From positions 1,550,001 through 1,614,000 of the forward strand of contig CP046174.1 of assembly GCA_017161075.1 (NCBI GenBank): DNA of 64,000 bases, given 5' to 3'. Numbering within the stretch: the stretch's first letter is position 1; every line of letters starts with the position of its first letter. A program made the translations under genes and the position numbers. This DNA is from Erysipelotrichaceae bacterium 66202529 (GTDB lineage Bacteria > Bacillota_I > Bacilli_A > Erysipelotrichales > Erysipelotrichaceae). The notes beneath the pieces were generated by a model, which was not told the origin of the DNA, did not search any database, and worked only from the letters and a program-made list of their open reading frames with translations. Of this stretch, positions 26,126 through 33,565 are shown one piece after another.

Positions 26126-27439
26126 ATGAAGGAACAGGTACTTGTAATTGGCGCCGCAAAAAGCGGTGTGGCAGTCGCAAAGCTTTTGCAGCGGCACGGC
26201 TATGCTGTGACGATTACGGACATGAATGCAATTCCGGAACAAAAAGAGCTGCAGGCCCTTGGTATCCAAGTATTCGAACAGGGGCATCCGGAGGAACTAA
26301 AGCATGAAGGCTATGCCTTTGTCGTAAAAAATCCGGGAATCAAATACACGGTTCCCTTTGTTCGCTACTTTGTGGAGCATAAGGTGAAAATTCTTACAGA
26401 GGTGGAAATCGGCTATCGGTATGCGAAAGGGTTTCACTATGGTGCCATCACAGGAACGAATGGTAAAACCACCATCACCACCATGCTGTATGAAATGCTG
26501 AAATATAATAAGAAGGCAATCGTAGCCGGTAACATCGGCTGGCCGCTGAGCGAGCTTGCTCTGGAATATGAAGCAGAGGAAAAGGATGTAGCCCTTGAAT
26601 TGAGCAACTTTCAGCTGCTGGGGATTGAACATTTTGCGCCGAGTGTCAGCGTGGTATGCAACCTCGCACCGGATCATCTGGATTATATGCCGAGTGTGGA
26701 ATCGTATTATGAAAGCAAGATGCGCATTTATGAGAACTGTACAAAGGATGACTGGTTTCTGCGCAATGTGGATGATGCAACGGTTTTGCAGTATGCACAA
26801 AACATTCCGTGTACGGTGATTGATTTTTCTTTAACACGGCAGGATGTTGACCTGTACCGCAAAGACGGGGCAGTGTATTTACGGGATATTCTGCTGTTTG
26901 AAGAAAAGAGCTTTCACGTCGTTGGAGATTATAATCTCTCCAATGCCATGATTGCCGCCTGTATGGCCTATAAGCTGGGCGTATCTGTTCGCGATATTCA
27001 AAAGGCGATTGCCTCCTTTCAACCAGTGGAGCACCGTCTGGAATATATCGGAGAGAAAAACGGTGTAAAATTTTATAACGACTCGAAGGCAACCAATACG
27101 CATGCGGTTACTGCGGCACTGAGCTCCTTTGAAAGCAATATCATTCTGCTTGCCGGAGGACATGACAAAGGCATCAGCTTTGATGATCTCAGGCAGTATG
27201 ATGCACGCGTCAAGCTGTGTGTGGCCTTTGGGGAAACCGGGCCGCAGTTTCAGGAGATCTTCTCTCATGTTTATGTCGTGGAAACCATGCAGGAAGCCTT
27301 AAAGGAAGCAATTGCGAATAGTAAGGAACAAGATATCATACTGCTGTCACCGGCATGCTCCAGCTATGATCAATTTCCAAACTATGAGGTACGTGGTACC
27401 CTGTTTAAGGAAATGGTGAAGGAGTGGCTACAGGCATAG
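26126..27439 (+). CDS. murD: UDP-N-acetylmuramoylalanine-D-glutamate ligase MurD
   Basis: A 437-residue Mur ligase. N-terminal nucleotide-binding part: 'VLVIGAAKSGVAVAKLLQRHGYAVTITD'; 'VVKNPGIKY'. ATP loop: 'GAITGTNGKTTITTML'. Central: 'AGNIGWPLSE', 'LELSNFQLLGIEHFAPSVSVVCNLAPDHLDYM'. C-terminal: 'VEHRLEYIGEKNGVKFYNDSKATNTHAVTAALSSF', 'LLAGGHDKG', 'LLSPACSSYDQFPNYEVRGTLFKEMV'. It adds D-glutamate to UDP-MurNAc-L-Ala. It is the last gene of this cell-wall cluster; the usual followers ftsW and murG are absent, and an independent promoter precedes the next gene. Confidence 0.97.
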   Translation: MKEQVLVIGAAKSGVAVAKLLQRHGYAVTITDMNAIPEQKELQALGIQVFEQGHPEELKHEGYAFVVKNPGIKYTVPFVRYFVEHKVKILTEVEIGYRYAKGFHYGAITGTNGKTTITTMLYEMLKYNKKAIVAGNIGWPLSELALEYEAEEKDVALELSNFQLLGIEHFAPSVSVVCNLAPDHLDYMPSVESYYESKMRIYENCTKDDWFLRNVDDATVLQYAQNIPCTVIDFSLTRQDVDLYRKDGAVYLRDILLFEEKSFHVVGDYNLSNAMIAACMAYKLGVSVRDIQKAIASFQPVEHRLEYIGEKNGVKFYNDSKATNTHAVTAALSSFESNIILLAGGHDKGISFDDLRQYDARVKLCVAFGETGPQFQEIFSHVYVVETMQEALKEAIANSKEQDIILLSPACSSYDQFPNYEVRGTLFKEMVKEWLQA

Positions 27440-27534
27440 GTCTGAAAAAGAAGCTTATGTAAACGCCATCGTTATATATGACTGAAAAAAGCCTTTTTCT
27501 TACAGAATTGTTATTGTTTTTTCAAAGAGAAAGG

Positions 27535-27563
27535 TTGTGCTTTACCTCTGTGTGGTTTACAAT
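27535..27563 (+). promoter_or_regulatory. uppP promoter
   Basis: TTGTGC (27535-27540), 17-bp spacer, TACAAT (27558-27563). The uppP ATG follows 30 bp downstream behind AAAAAGGAG. Confidence 0.7.
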
Positions 27564-27593
27564 GGTAAAGAATGAAAAAAAGGAGATTACACT

Positions 27594-28466
27594 ATGTTTC
27601 TATTCGATATGATAAAAGCGGTTCTGCTCGGTATCATTCAGGGAATCACGGAATGGCTTCCTGTCAGCAGCACCGGACATATGATTCTGTTTAACAGCTT
27701 TTTTCCGATGAGCTCCTCGCTGGCAAAGCCGGATACTCCGGAATTCGCATTTTGGGGATTGTTTCTGGTAGTTATACAGCTTGGCTCTATTCTGGCAGTC
27801 TGTGTACTGTATTTCCATAAGCTGAATCCATTTTCACCGAGAAAATCCATCAGTGAAAAGCGCTCCACCTGGGATTTATGGTTTCATGTATTTGTTGCAT
27901 CCATTCCAGGTATCATCGGCATATTCCTGAATGACTATGTTGAGAAGTATATGAACAATGCCATTGTCGTAGCCATTGCATTGATTGTATTCGGTATCGG
28001 CTTTATCGTGCTGGAAAGCACCAAGCATCATCCAAAATACCGCAAAGTGGGAGAAATCACCTATCAGACGGCCTTTATGATCGGTCTGTTTCAGCTGATT
28101 GCTGCTCTGGTTCCCGGAACCTCACGAAGCGGTGCCACTATTTTAGGTGCCTCCATACTGGGCTGTTCCCGTTTTGCGGCTAGTGAATTTTCCTTCTTTA
28201 TGGCGATTCCAGCTATGGCTGGTGCCAGCGGATTAAAATTTATGAAATACTTCATGCATTATGGATTATCCATGAGTGGAGGAGATATCGCCCTGCTTGT
28301 CGTGGCAAGCATCATCGCCTTTGTTGTGTCCATGTTTGCCATTCGCTTCCTGATGAATTACATTCGTAACCATGACTTCAAAATATTTGGATATTACCGT
28401 ATCGTCGTGGGTGTGGCAGTGCTGATCTGTTACTTCCTTGGCGTATTGAATCTAAGCGCAATCTGA
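27594..28466 (+). CDS. uppP: Undecaprenyl-diphosphatase UppP (BacA)
   Basis: A 290-residue integral membrane phosphatase that recycles undecaprenyl pyrophosphate to the monophosphate carrier used by MraY. Motif 1, 'LGIIQGITEWLPVSSTGHMIL', carries the conserved E-W-L-P-V-S-S-T-G-H segment; motif 2, 'LVPGTSRSGATILGASILG', carries the catalytic-site PGTSRSG. About eight membrane segments. It is transcribed from its own promoter after murD and ends at a terminator; loss of its activity is classically linked to bacitracin sensitivity. It marks the right end of the conserved cell-wall region before the accessory island. Confidence 0.96.
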   Translation: MFLFDMIKAVLLGIIQGITEWLPVSSTGHMILFNSFFPMSSSLAKPDTPEFAFWGLFLVVIQLGSILAVCVLYFHKLNPFSPRKSISEKRSTWDLWFHVFVASIPGIIGIFLNDYVEKYMNNAIVVAIALIVFGIGFIVLESTKHHPKYRKVGEITYQTAFMIGLFQLIAALVPGTSRSGATILGASILGCSRFAASEFSFFMAIPAMAGASGLKFMKYFMHYGLSMSGGDIALLVVASIIAFVVSMFAIRFLMNYIRNHDFKIFGYYRIVVGVAVLICYFLGVLNLSAI

Positions 28467-28479
28467 TTGTATCGTATAT

Positions 28480-28515
28480 AAGGCAGAGGCTGTTTTCGGC
28501 TTCTGTCTTATTTTA
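28480..28515 (+). terminator. Terminator after uppP
   Basis: AAGGCAGAGGC (28480-28490) pairs with GGCTTCTGTCTT (28498-28509) around a 7-nt loop; TTATTTTAT follows. The remainder of the gap to 28757 is AT-rich without a visible gene. Confidence 0.8.
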
Positions 28516-28757
28516 TACCTTGTTTATATAAGAAAACCCCCGGCTATACTGGTGGATATTTATTGTCCAGCCACTCATTCTTAACAGCCAAGCTATTAAG
28601 CTAAATGAATTGATAAAAGTACATGAATTTTTTTACTAATATTCATTGTAGATATCAAGCAAATTTGAATTTCACTATATAAATACCAATTATTACCAGT
28701 GATTCTAATATAACAAAATGATATGATTGGATTAAAACATCAAAGGAGCTGGATAGA

Positions 28758-29618
28758 ATGAAAAAGACGGTATTAAATATGAAAATGATAGGGGAATTCA
28801 AAACATATTTATATGGGGAAGAAAGAAGTAAAGCAACGATTGAAAAATATATAAGAGATGTCATGCATTTCTATAAATATTTGCCTGAAAATGATAAAGC
28901 AATAACAAAAGAGAAACTGGTAGCTTATAAAAATAGTCTGTCTGAAGAATACAAGGTATCAAGTATCAACAGTATGCTTGTCGCACTAAACGGTCTGCTT
29001 GATTATTTAAAACTGGGAAATATGAAATTAAAATTACACAAGGTACAGCGTTCTGTTTTTTATGAAGAGGAACGGGAACTGACAAAAGATGAATATAAGC
29101 GTCTGCTGGATACGGCATTAAAGAGAGATGATAAACGTTTGTATATGTTACTGCAGACGATATGTGGTACAGGTATCAGAGTATCAGAACATAAATACAT
29201 AACGGTAGAAGCAGTAAAAGAAGGGAAGGCAGTTGTACGAAATAAAGGGAAGACAAGAACGGTATTTATTCCAAAGAAATTAAAGAGATTGCTTAAAGAT
29301 TATTGTAAACAGGAAAGCATATTAACAGGTGCTGTCTTTATCACAAAGAGTGGAAGACCAATGGATCGTAGTAATATTTGGAGTGCCATGAAAAAACTAT
29401 GTCGTGATGCCAGAGTCGATGATAAAAAAGTATTCCCACATAATTTGAGACATCTATTCGCATTGACATTTTATCGTCTACAAAAAGATGTTGTAAGATT
29501 GGCGGATATATTGGGACATGCAAGTATCGAGACTACAAGAATATATACTATGATAACAGGTAGAGAATGTCAGAAATCCCTATCAAAAATGGATTTGATA
29601 ATTCCTTTAACCGTATAA
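28758..29618 (+). CDS. Tyrosine recombinase (probable DNA invertase for the adjacent switch)
   Basis: A 286-residue phage-integrase-family recombinase with an N-terminal core-binding (SAM-like) domain (about 1-95: 'FKTYLYGEERSKATIEKYIRDVMHFYKYL') and the catalytic domain. The catalytic set is complete: R141 ('GTGIRVSEH'), the beta-hairpin Lys in 'KGKTRTVFIP', H228 and R231 ('HNLRHLF'), H254 ('DILGHASIETT') and the nucleophile Y263 ('RIYTM'). The size fits small XerC/FimB-like invertases, not large phage integrases. Its stop lies 5 bp before the first 24-bp repeat of an inverted pair, so the most economical role is inverting the 384-bp segment that follows. A role in moving the whole island cannot be excluded. 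Codon use is more AT-rich than in the cell-wall genes. Confidence 0.9.
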   Translation: MKKTVLNMKMIGEFKTYLYGEERSKATIEKYIRDVMHFYKYLPENDKAITKEKLVAYKNSLSEEYKVSSINSMLVALNGLLDYLKLGNMKLKLHKVQRSVFYEEERELTKDEYKRLLDTALKRDDKRLYMLLQTICGTGIRVSEHKYITVEAVKEGKAVVRNKGKTRTVFIPKKLKRLLKDYCKQESILTGAVFITKSGRPMDRSNIWSAMKKLCRDARVDDKKVFPHNLRHLFALTFYRLQKDVVRLADILGHASIETTRIYTMITGRECQKSLSKMDLIIPLTV

Positions 29619-29622
29619 TAAT

Positions 29623-29646
29623 ACAACATAATGCGTATTATGTTGT
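29623..29646 (+). repeat. Left inverted repeat (recombination site) of the invertible segment
   Basis: Two perfect 10-bp arms (ACAACATAAT and ATTATGTTGT) flank a non-palindromic 4-bp centre GCGT. The layout is that of a tyrosine-recombinase site: two recombinase-binding arms around a crossover region whose asymmetry sets polarity. The copy at 30031-30054 is its exact reverse complement. Confidence 0.9.
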
Positions 29647-29762
29647 AAAATACTTTTATATCGGCTAAAGCCCTTTTAAATCGCCGTTTTTTGTATGTTT
29701 CTCTATCAAAAATATAAGTAACAATTTTATTAAAATGAAATTGTAACCGTTTTACATAAAAT

Positions 29763-29791
29763 ATCTTACCATTTTGTACCAGTCTCAACAA
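29763..29791 (-). promoter_or_regulatory. Extended -10 promoter candidate inside the invertible segment
   Basis: On the minus strand: TTGTTG (29791-29786), 17-bp spacer, TGG-TAAGAT (-10 at 29768-29763). An overlapping reading uses TTGAGA with GATATT at the same spacing. In the sequenced orientation it fires toward the recombinase gene, antisense to it; after inversion it would drive the LytTR-SipW operon. Confidence 0.55.
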
Positions 29792-29964
29792 TAGATATTG
29801 GTAAACAATAAAATATTTTGGGGAAACCTAATTTTTATCACTTTTTATGTGATATAAATATGATAAAGCTGAAAAAAAGGGCGCAAAAAAGCTATGAAAA
29901 CGGTATAGTTAAAGAAACATATACTGATTCCTGATGAAGCTTTCTGTCATATAATTATTCAATC

Positions 29965-29990
29965 GGCATCCATTCGTGATGCCTTTTTTG
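29965..29990 (+). terminator. Rho-independent terminator inside the invertible segment
   Basis: GGCATC (29965-29970), 7-nt loop, GATGCC (29978-29983), then T6 and a further GTGTTTTT. In this orientation it lies 40 bp before the right repeat and would stop transcripts heading into the operon. Confidence 0.8.
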
Positions 29991-30030
29991 TGTTTTTCCT
30001 ATGTATCTTCTATCTGTCTGGATAGGGTCT

Positions 30031-30054
30031 ACAACATAATACGCATTATGTTGT
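30031..30054 (-). repeat. Right inverted repeat (recombination site) of the invertible segment
   Basis: Same 10-bp arms as the left copy, with centre ACGC instead of GCGT; the whole 24-bp site is therefore the exact reverse complement of the left site. It ends 26 bp before the LytTR start codon. Confidence 0.9.
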
Positions 30055-30080
30055 TCAAATCAGAGGGAGATAGAGAGAAC

Positions 30081-30890
30081 ATGAAAAAGGAAGAAATCAG
30101 TCACTGTATAGAACTGACTAAGGAGATCATGATTCGTCATTATCAAAAGGATGATGACTTTGCAATTGGATATTTACATAGAAGCTGCATCTGGATCGGT
30201 TCCTGTGCAGAGGAATTCTATGTTGGTAAACAGACGATAGCCGAAGTCCTCAAAAAGGAATCAAAGGAACTGCCGGATATTGAATTGACCGCCTTTGATT
30301 ATGTGTGCGCATCCAATGATACGCATGAATGCGTCATTACGGGAAGACACACAGGTCATACGACAAGTACCTCTGGTGAAATCTACAGTGATATGCAGAG
30401 GATCACTTTCGTATGGAAGAAGATGAAAGATGAGCTTCTCATCATGCATATCCATGTATCCAATCCAATGATCAATCTGCAGGAGGGTGAGATCTTCCCG
30501 CACAAGATTGGTAAATATACAAAGGGGTACTTTGAGATGCTGGTCAATCGTGATATTAAGAAAAATGGGTCTATTACCATTAAGGATCAGAAGAACCGAT
30601 ACCATATCATCAATATCCATGACATCCTGTACTGTGAGGCATTTGATATGAACTGTATCATCCACCTTGCAAAGAACGATGTCTTTGGACGCATCACGCT
30701 GCTTGACTTTGAACAGATGCTGAATGAAAAAAACAAGGATATGTTCAAGCGGGTACATAAGAGTTACTTAGTCAATCGCTATCATACGAAGTCTTTAGCA
30801 CGCTATGAGCTGATGCTGGAACATGAAATCAGAGTACCGGTATCACAGGAGCGCTATAACAATGTAAGGGATTGGCTGAATCAGTGCTAA
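30081..30890 (+). CDS. LytTR-family regulator with N-terminal SnoaL/NTF2-like sensory domain
   Basis: A 269-residue protein with no response-regulator receiver. Residues 1-135 look like a SnoaL/NTF2-type cone-fold domain ('FAIGYLHRSCIWIGSCAEEFYVGKQTI ... ITFVWKKMKDELLIMHIHVSN'), which often binds a small hydrophobic ligand. Residues 165-269 are a LytTR DNA-binding domain ('GSITIKDQKNRYHIINIHDILYCEAFDMNCIIHL ... LNEKNKDMFKRVHKSYLVN'). ATG 30081 has a GAGGGAGA ribosome binding site just outside the right repeat, so the protein is the same in both DNA orientations; only its transcription should change. It heads the switch-controlled operon and probably regulates it or other surface genes. The following gene starts 15 nt after the stop. 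Confidence 0.85.
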   Translation: MKKEEISHCIELTKEIMIRHYQKDDDFAIGYLHRSCIWIGSCAEEFYVGKQTIAEVLKKESKELPDIELTAFDYVCASNDTHECVITGRHTGHTTSTSGEIYSDMQRITFVWKKMKDELLIMHIHVSNPMINLQEGEIFPHKIGKYTKGYFEMLVNRDIKKNGSITIKDQKNRYHIINIHDILYCEAFDMNCIIHLAKNDVFGRITLLDFEQMLNEKNKDMFKRVHKSYLVNRYHTKSLARYELMLEHEIRVPVSQERYNNVRDWLNQC

Positions 30891-30904
30891 TGGGAGGAAA
30901 ATCA

Positions 30905-31096
30905 ATGAAAAGAAAGATCGTGGCAAGACTGCCGGATATGTTTACACATGAGCAGTATCGGAGTGCCGGTGTTGCACATCTGGTTAATATGGATCAGGAG
31001 ATTGAATTTTACTATAGGGGAAAACCAATAACGAAGGAACAGGCAAATGAAATGGTGATAGAGCATTATAAAAGAAAGAACGCTCTGTCAAAATGA
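30905..31096 (+). CDS. Small conserved-looking protein of unknown function (63 aa)
   Basis: I do not recognise this protein. It starts 'MKRKIVARLPDMFTHEQY' after GGGAGG (30892-30897) and contains 'IEFYYRGKPITKEQANEMVIEHYKRK', a soluble mixed alpha/beta-looking stretch with no membrane segment. It is tightly embedded between the LytTR gene and the EAL gene, overlapping the latter by 4 nt (ATGA), so it is almost certainly translated. A regulatory partner of one of its neighbours is plausible but unproven. Confidence 0.7.
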   Translation: MKRKIVARLPDMFTHEQYRSAGVAHLVNMDQEIEFYYRGKPITKEQANEMVIEHYKRKNALSK

Positions 31097-32817
31097 ACAC
31101 AATGAGGATGGCAGGAGTGATAGGATGTGGCGACAACAATTTATCGGATCAGATCAGCTGGATAGGTACGGGAGTCAATGAGATATGCAGCAGCAAGAAA
31201 GAAGCGGTCATGTTTTTTGAGGAGGAATCCAGAATCTATGACGGATATTTTCTGATAGAGAATGCATGGTTTCATGGCATTGAGATCAGCAGTAATCTGG
31301 GGATCGTTATGGTAACACTGACTGCTAAGACCCTGCCGGATGCTTCCTGCGTGATGAAGATGCCTCTGCGATTTTCTGTTGTATGGCACAAGGATAATAA
31401 TTTGTGGAAGGTCATTCATGTGCATAATTCGATAGCGGATACCGACCTGAAGGAACATAACTATTTCAATATTGAGGCAGCGCAGTCGGCCTATTCACAG
31501 ATGAATGAAAGACTCAGCAATGCTGTCAATACCGATGCCTTAACAGGAATCAGTAATATGAATGGCTTCATTCGTGATACAGAAAAGATATTCAAGAAAT
31601 ATCCTGATGATTCGTATGCCATCATCAAGTTTGGTATCAAGAACTTCCGCTATATCAATCGGGTTCATGGATATGGCATGGGAGACAAGGTACTGCAGAA
31701 CATTGCGAAGAATCTGAAAAAGACATGCCGGGAGGGAGAAACATGCGCAAGGATAGAGAAGGACATCTTTGCGATGACCTATCGTTTCTTTACAAAGGAT
31801 GAAATGTCGTATCGAGAGAATAAGGTACGCATGAAGCTCATTGACAAGCGTATCAGCAAGAAGATCAACATGGACATCTGCTTTGTTGCAGGCATCTATC
31901 TGCCGCAGGACATCCGACATGAGCATGTCATCGACATGCTGGACAAGGCACTGATCGCCCAGCAGAGCGTTCCCAAGAACATCACAGGAAGCCGGTCAGT
32001 CTATTATGATGATGCAATGATGAATAATATGATCCAGAAGAATGAACTTCTGGAATCGGCAATCCCTGCAATGCAGAACGACGAATATAAATTATACATA
32101 CAGCCTCAGTTTGATATTCAGACACATCGCATCATCTCGGGAGAGGCGCTGTGCCGATGGCAGAAAGAGGATGGAACACTTATCCCGCCCAATGACTTCA
32201 TACCGGTATTTGAAGAATATGGTATGATCATCAGTTTCGACTTTCATATGCTGGAACTGCTCTGCCGGCAGATGAGAAAGTGGATGGATGAAGGACTGGA
32301 ACTGAAGCCGATATCCATCAATCAGTCCCGACTGCACATAGAAAATGAAGCATATCTTGAAGATTTCTGTTCAACAGTGGACAGATATGGCATACCACAT
32401 GAGGACATTGCCTTTGAACTGACAGAATCAGCGTTCGTAGAACAGCAGGACGAAATGCTGAAGCTGGCATCTAATCTGCATAAGCGTGGATTTCAATTAG
32501 CTATTGATGACTTTGGAACAGGGTATGCCTCCCTCAACTTCCTAAGTGTCGTATCAGCAGATATTCTGAAGATAGATAAGTGCCTGCTTGACGGGATTGA
32601 AAATAATAAACGTTCCCGTTCGATCATAGAAAAGACAATCGAGCTGGCACATGAGATCGACATGACAGTCATCTGCGAAGGCATAGAAACAGAAGAACAA
32701 TTAGAATACCTTAGCAGGATCGGCTGTGACATCGGACAGGGCTTTCTGATTGGCAGGCCGATGGAATCCAGGCAGTTTGAAAAGCTGTGGATGCAGGATA
32801 AAGTATTATCGAATTAA
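31093..32817 (+). CDS. c-di-GMP phosphodiesterase: SnoaL-like, degenerate GGDEF, EAL
   Basis: A 574-residue cytoplasmic protein. Residues 20-120 resemble the sensory domain of the LytTR protein two genes upstream ('ISWIGTGVNEICSSKKEAVMFFEEES ... SVVWHKDNNLWKVIHVHNS'). Residues 140-300 are a GGDEF fold ('DALTGISNMNGFIRD') whose signature reads E222-K-D-I-F instead of GG(D/E)EF, so cyclase activity is unlikely. Residues 315-560 form an EAL domain with E351-A-L, 'FELTES', D472-D473-F-G-T-G, 'ICEGIETEEQ' and 'GQGFLIGRPM', all key catalytic positions present. It should hydrolyse c-di-GMP, perhaps under control of the sensory or GGDEF domain. It precedes the export genes in the same operon. Confidence 0.9.
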   Translation: MNTMRMAGVIGCGDNNLSDQISWIGTGVNEICSSKKEAVMFFEEESRIYDGYFLIENAWFHGIEISSNLGIVMVTLTAKTLPDASCVMKMPLRFSVVWHKDNNLWKVIHVHNSIADTDLKEHNYFNIEAAQSAYSQMNERLSNAVNTDALTGISNMNGFIRDTEKIFKKYPDDSYAIIKFGIKNFRYINRVHGYGMGDKVLQNIAKNLKKTCREGETCARIEKDIFAMTYRFFTKDEMSYRENKVRMKLIDKRISKKINMDICFVAGIYLPQDIRHEHVIDMLDKALIAQQSVPKNITGSRSVYYDDAMMNNMIQKNELLESAIPAMQNDEYKLYIQPQFDIQTHRIISGEALCRWQKEDGTLIPPNDFIPVFEEYGMIISFDFHMLELLCRQMRKWMDEGLELKPISINQSRLHIENEAYLEDFCSTVDRYGIPHEDIAFELTESAFVEQQDEMLKLASNLHKRGFQLAIDDFGTGYASLNFLSVVSADILKIDKCLLDGIENNKRSRSIIEKTIELAHEIDMTVICEGIETEEQLEYLSRIGCDIGQGFLIGRPMESRQFEKLWMQDKVLSN

Positions 32818-32839
32818 AGAAAATGAAGGAGAGGAAGAA

Positions 32840-33472
32840 ATGAAAAGAGTCAAGCCATCCAGCGTGATAGGGATCATAGCTTGTATCATATTTATACCGA
32901 TCATCGTTGTCAATCTTGTGATCATCTTTAATGGATTTCAGGATAATGAAAATATGCCGGGCTTCATGGGCTATCGGCCTGCGATCGTCTTATCAGGTTC
33001 CATGGAACCAACCTTTGATGCAGGAGATGTCATCGTCATAGAAAAAGCAGAAGATACAGGGAACCTGCAGAAAGGTGATGTGATTACATATCTGGTATCA
33101 GGCAAGGCGACAACGCACAGGATCATCAGCGTAACGGATCATGAAGGAAAGACAGCCTATGTGACAAAGGGAGACTACAACAATGTAGAGGATAGACTGG
33201 CAGTGTATCCGGAACAGATACAGGGTATCTATAAGGGATTTCGTATCCCCAATCTAGGGAATATCCTGATGTTCATGCAGAGCACGCAGGGAATGCTGAT
33301 ATGTCTGGGAATCCCATTTGCGCTCTATATCCTGTATGACATCTTTAAGCGAAGAAAAGACAGCAGGAAAGAGAATGAGGCACTGCAGGATCAGCTGAAG
33401 GAAAAGGAAAGACTGGAAGCAGAGCTTGCAAAGCTAAAGGCAGAGAAACAGCAGATAGAAGAAACAGAATAG
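32840..33472 (+). CDS. SipW-type signal peptidase I with C-terminal coiled coil
   Basis: A 210-residue membrane peptidase. Membrane segments lie near residues 8-31 and 150-170. The active site is the archaeal/ER-like Ser-His type: S54 in 'LSGSMEPTFDAGD' and H93 in 'ATTHRIISV', followed by 'YVTKGDYNNVED'. SipW enzymes process TasA/CalY-like matrix proteins, and four such proteins follow in this operon. After the second membrane segment a highly charged tail ('RKDSRKENEALQDQLKEKERLEAELAKLKAEKQ') forms a predicted coiled coil that is not part of the standard enzyme. Start ATG 32840 follows AAGGAGAGG. A second peptidase of this type is encoded 2.5 kb downstream. Confidence 0.9.
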   Translation: MKRVKPSSVIGIIACIIFIPIIVVNLVIIFNGFQDNENMPGFMGYRPAIVLSGSMEPTFDAGDVIVIEKAEDTGNLQKGDVITYLVSGKATTHRIISVTDHEGKTAYVTKGDYNNVEDRLAVYPEQIQGIYKGFRIPNLGNILMFMQSTQGMLICLGIPFALYILYDIFKRRKDSRKENEALQDQLKEKERLEAELAKLKAEKQQIEETE

Positions 33473-33565
33473 AAGAAATGAAATCGTTGTAATACACATC
33501 TGATAGGTTGGCACAGAACATTGGATGATGTTTACATATAAAAGAAAAAATGGAGGAAAGAAGAA

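Larger units (their letters stand above)
29647..30030. other. Invertible 384-bp control segment (sequenced in the probable OFF orientation)
   Basis: The segment is bounded by exact 24-bp inverted repeats and adjoins a tyrosine recombinase. It encodes no convincing protein. It contains a minus-strand promoter candidate (29763-29791) that points away from the operon, a plus-strand terminator (29965-29990) that blocks transcription into the operon, an imperfect operator-like inverted repeat (GTAACAATTT, 29718-29727, with AAATTGTAAC, 29738-29747) and a small dyad ATCAC/GTGAT (29838-29854). Inversion would place the promoter about 160 bp upstream of the LytTR start codon and turn the terminator away. 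ON/OFF assignment is inference from these elements. Confidence 0.8.

Noticed and set aside
28758..29618. Reading the recombinase as a prophage or ICE integrase
   Set aside because: There are no phage or conjugation genes in the window, no tRNA attachment site is visible, and the adjacent exact inverted repeats explain it better as an invertase.
29570..29791. 73-codon minus-strand frame across the left repeat
   Set aside because: It would need a TTG start inside the promoter's -35 and overlaps the recombinase gene; it is kept only as a note on frame continuity after inversion.
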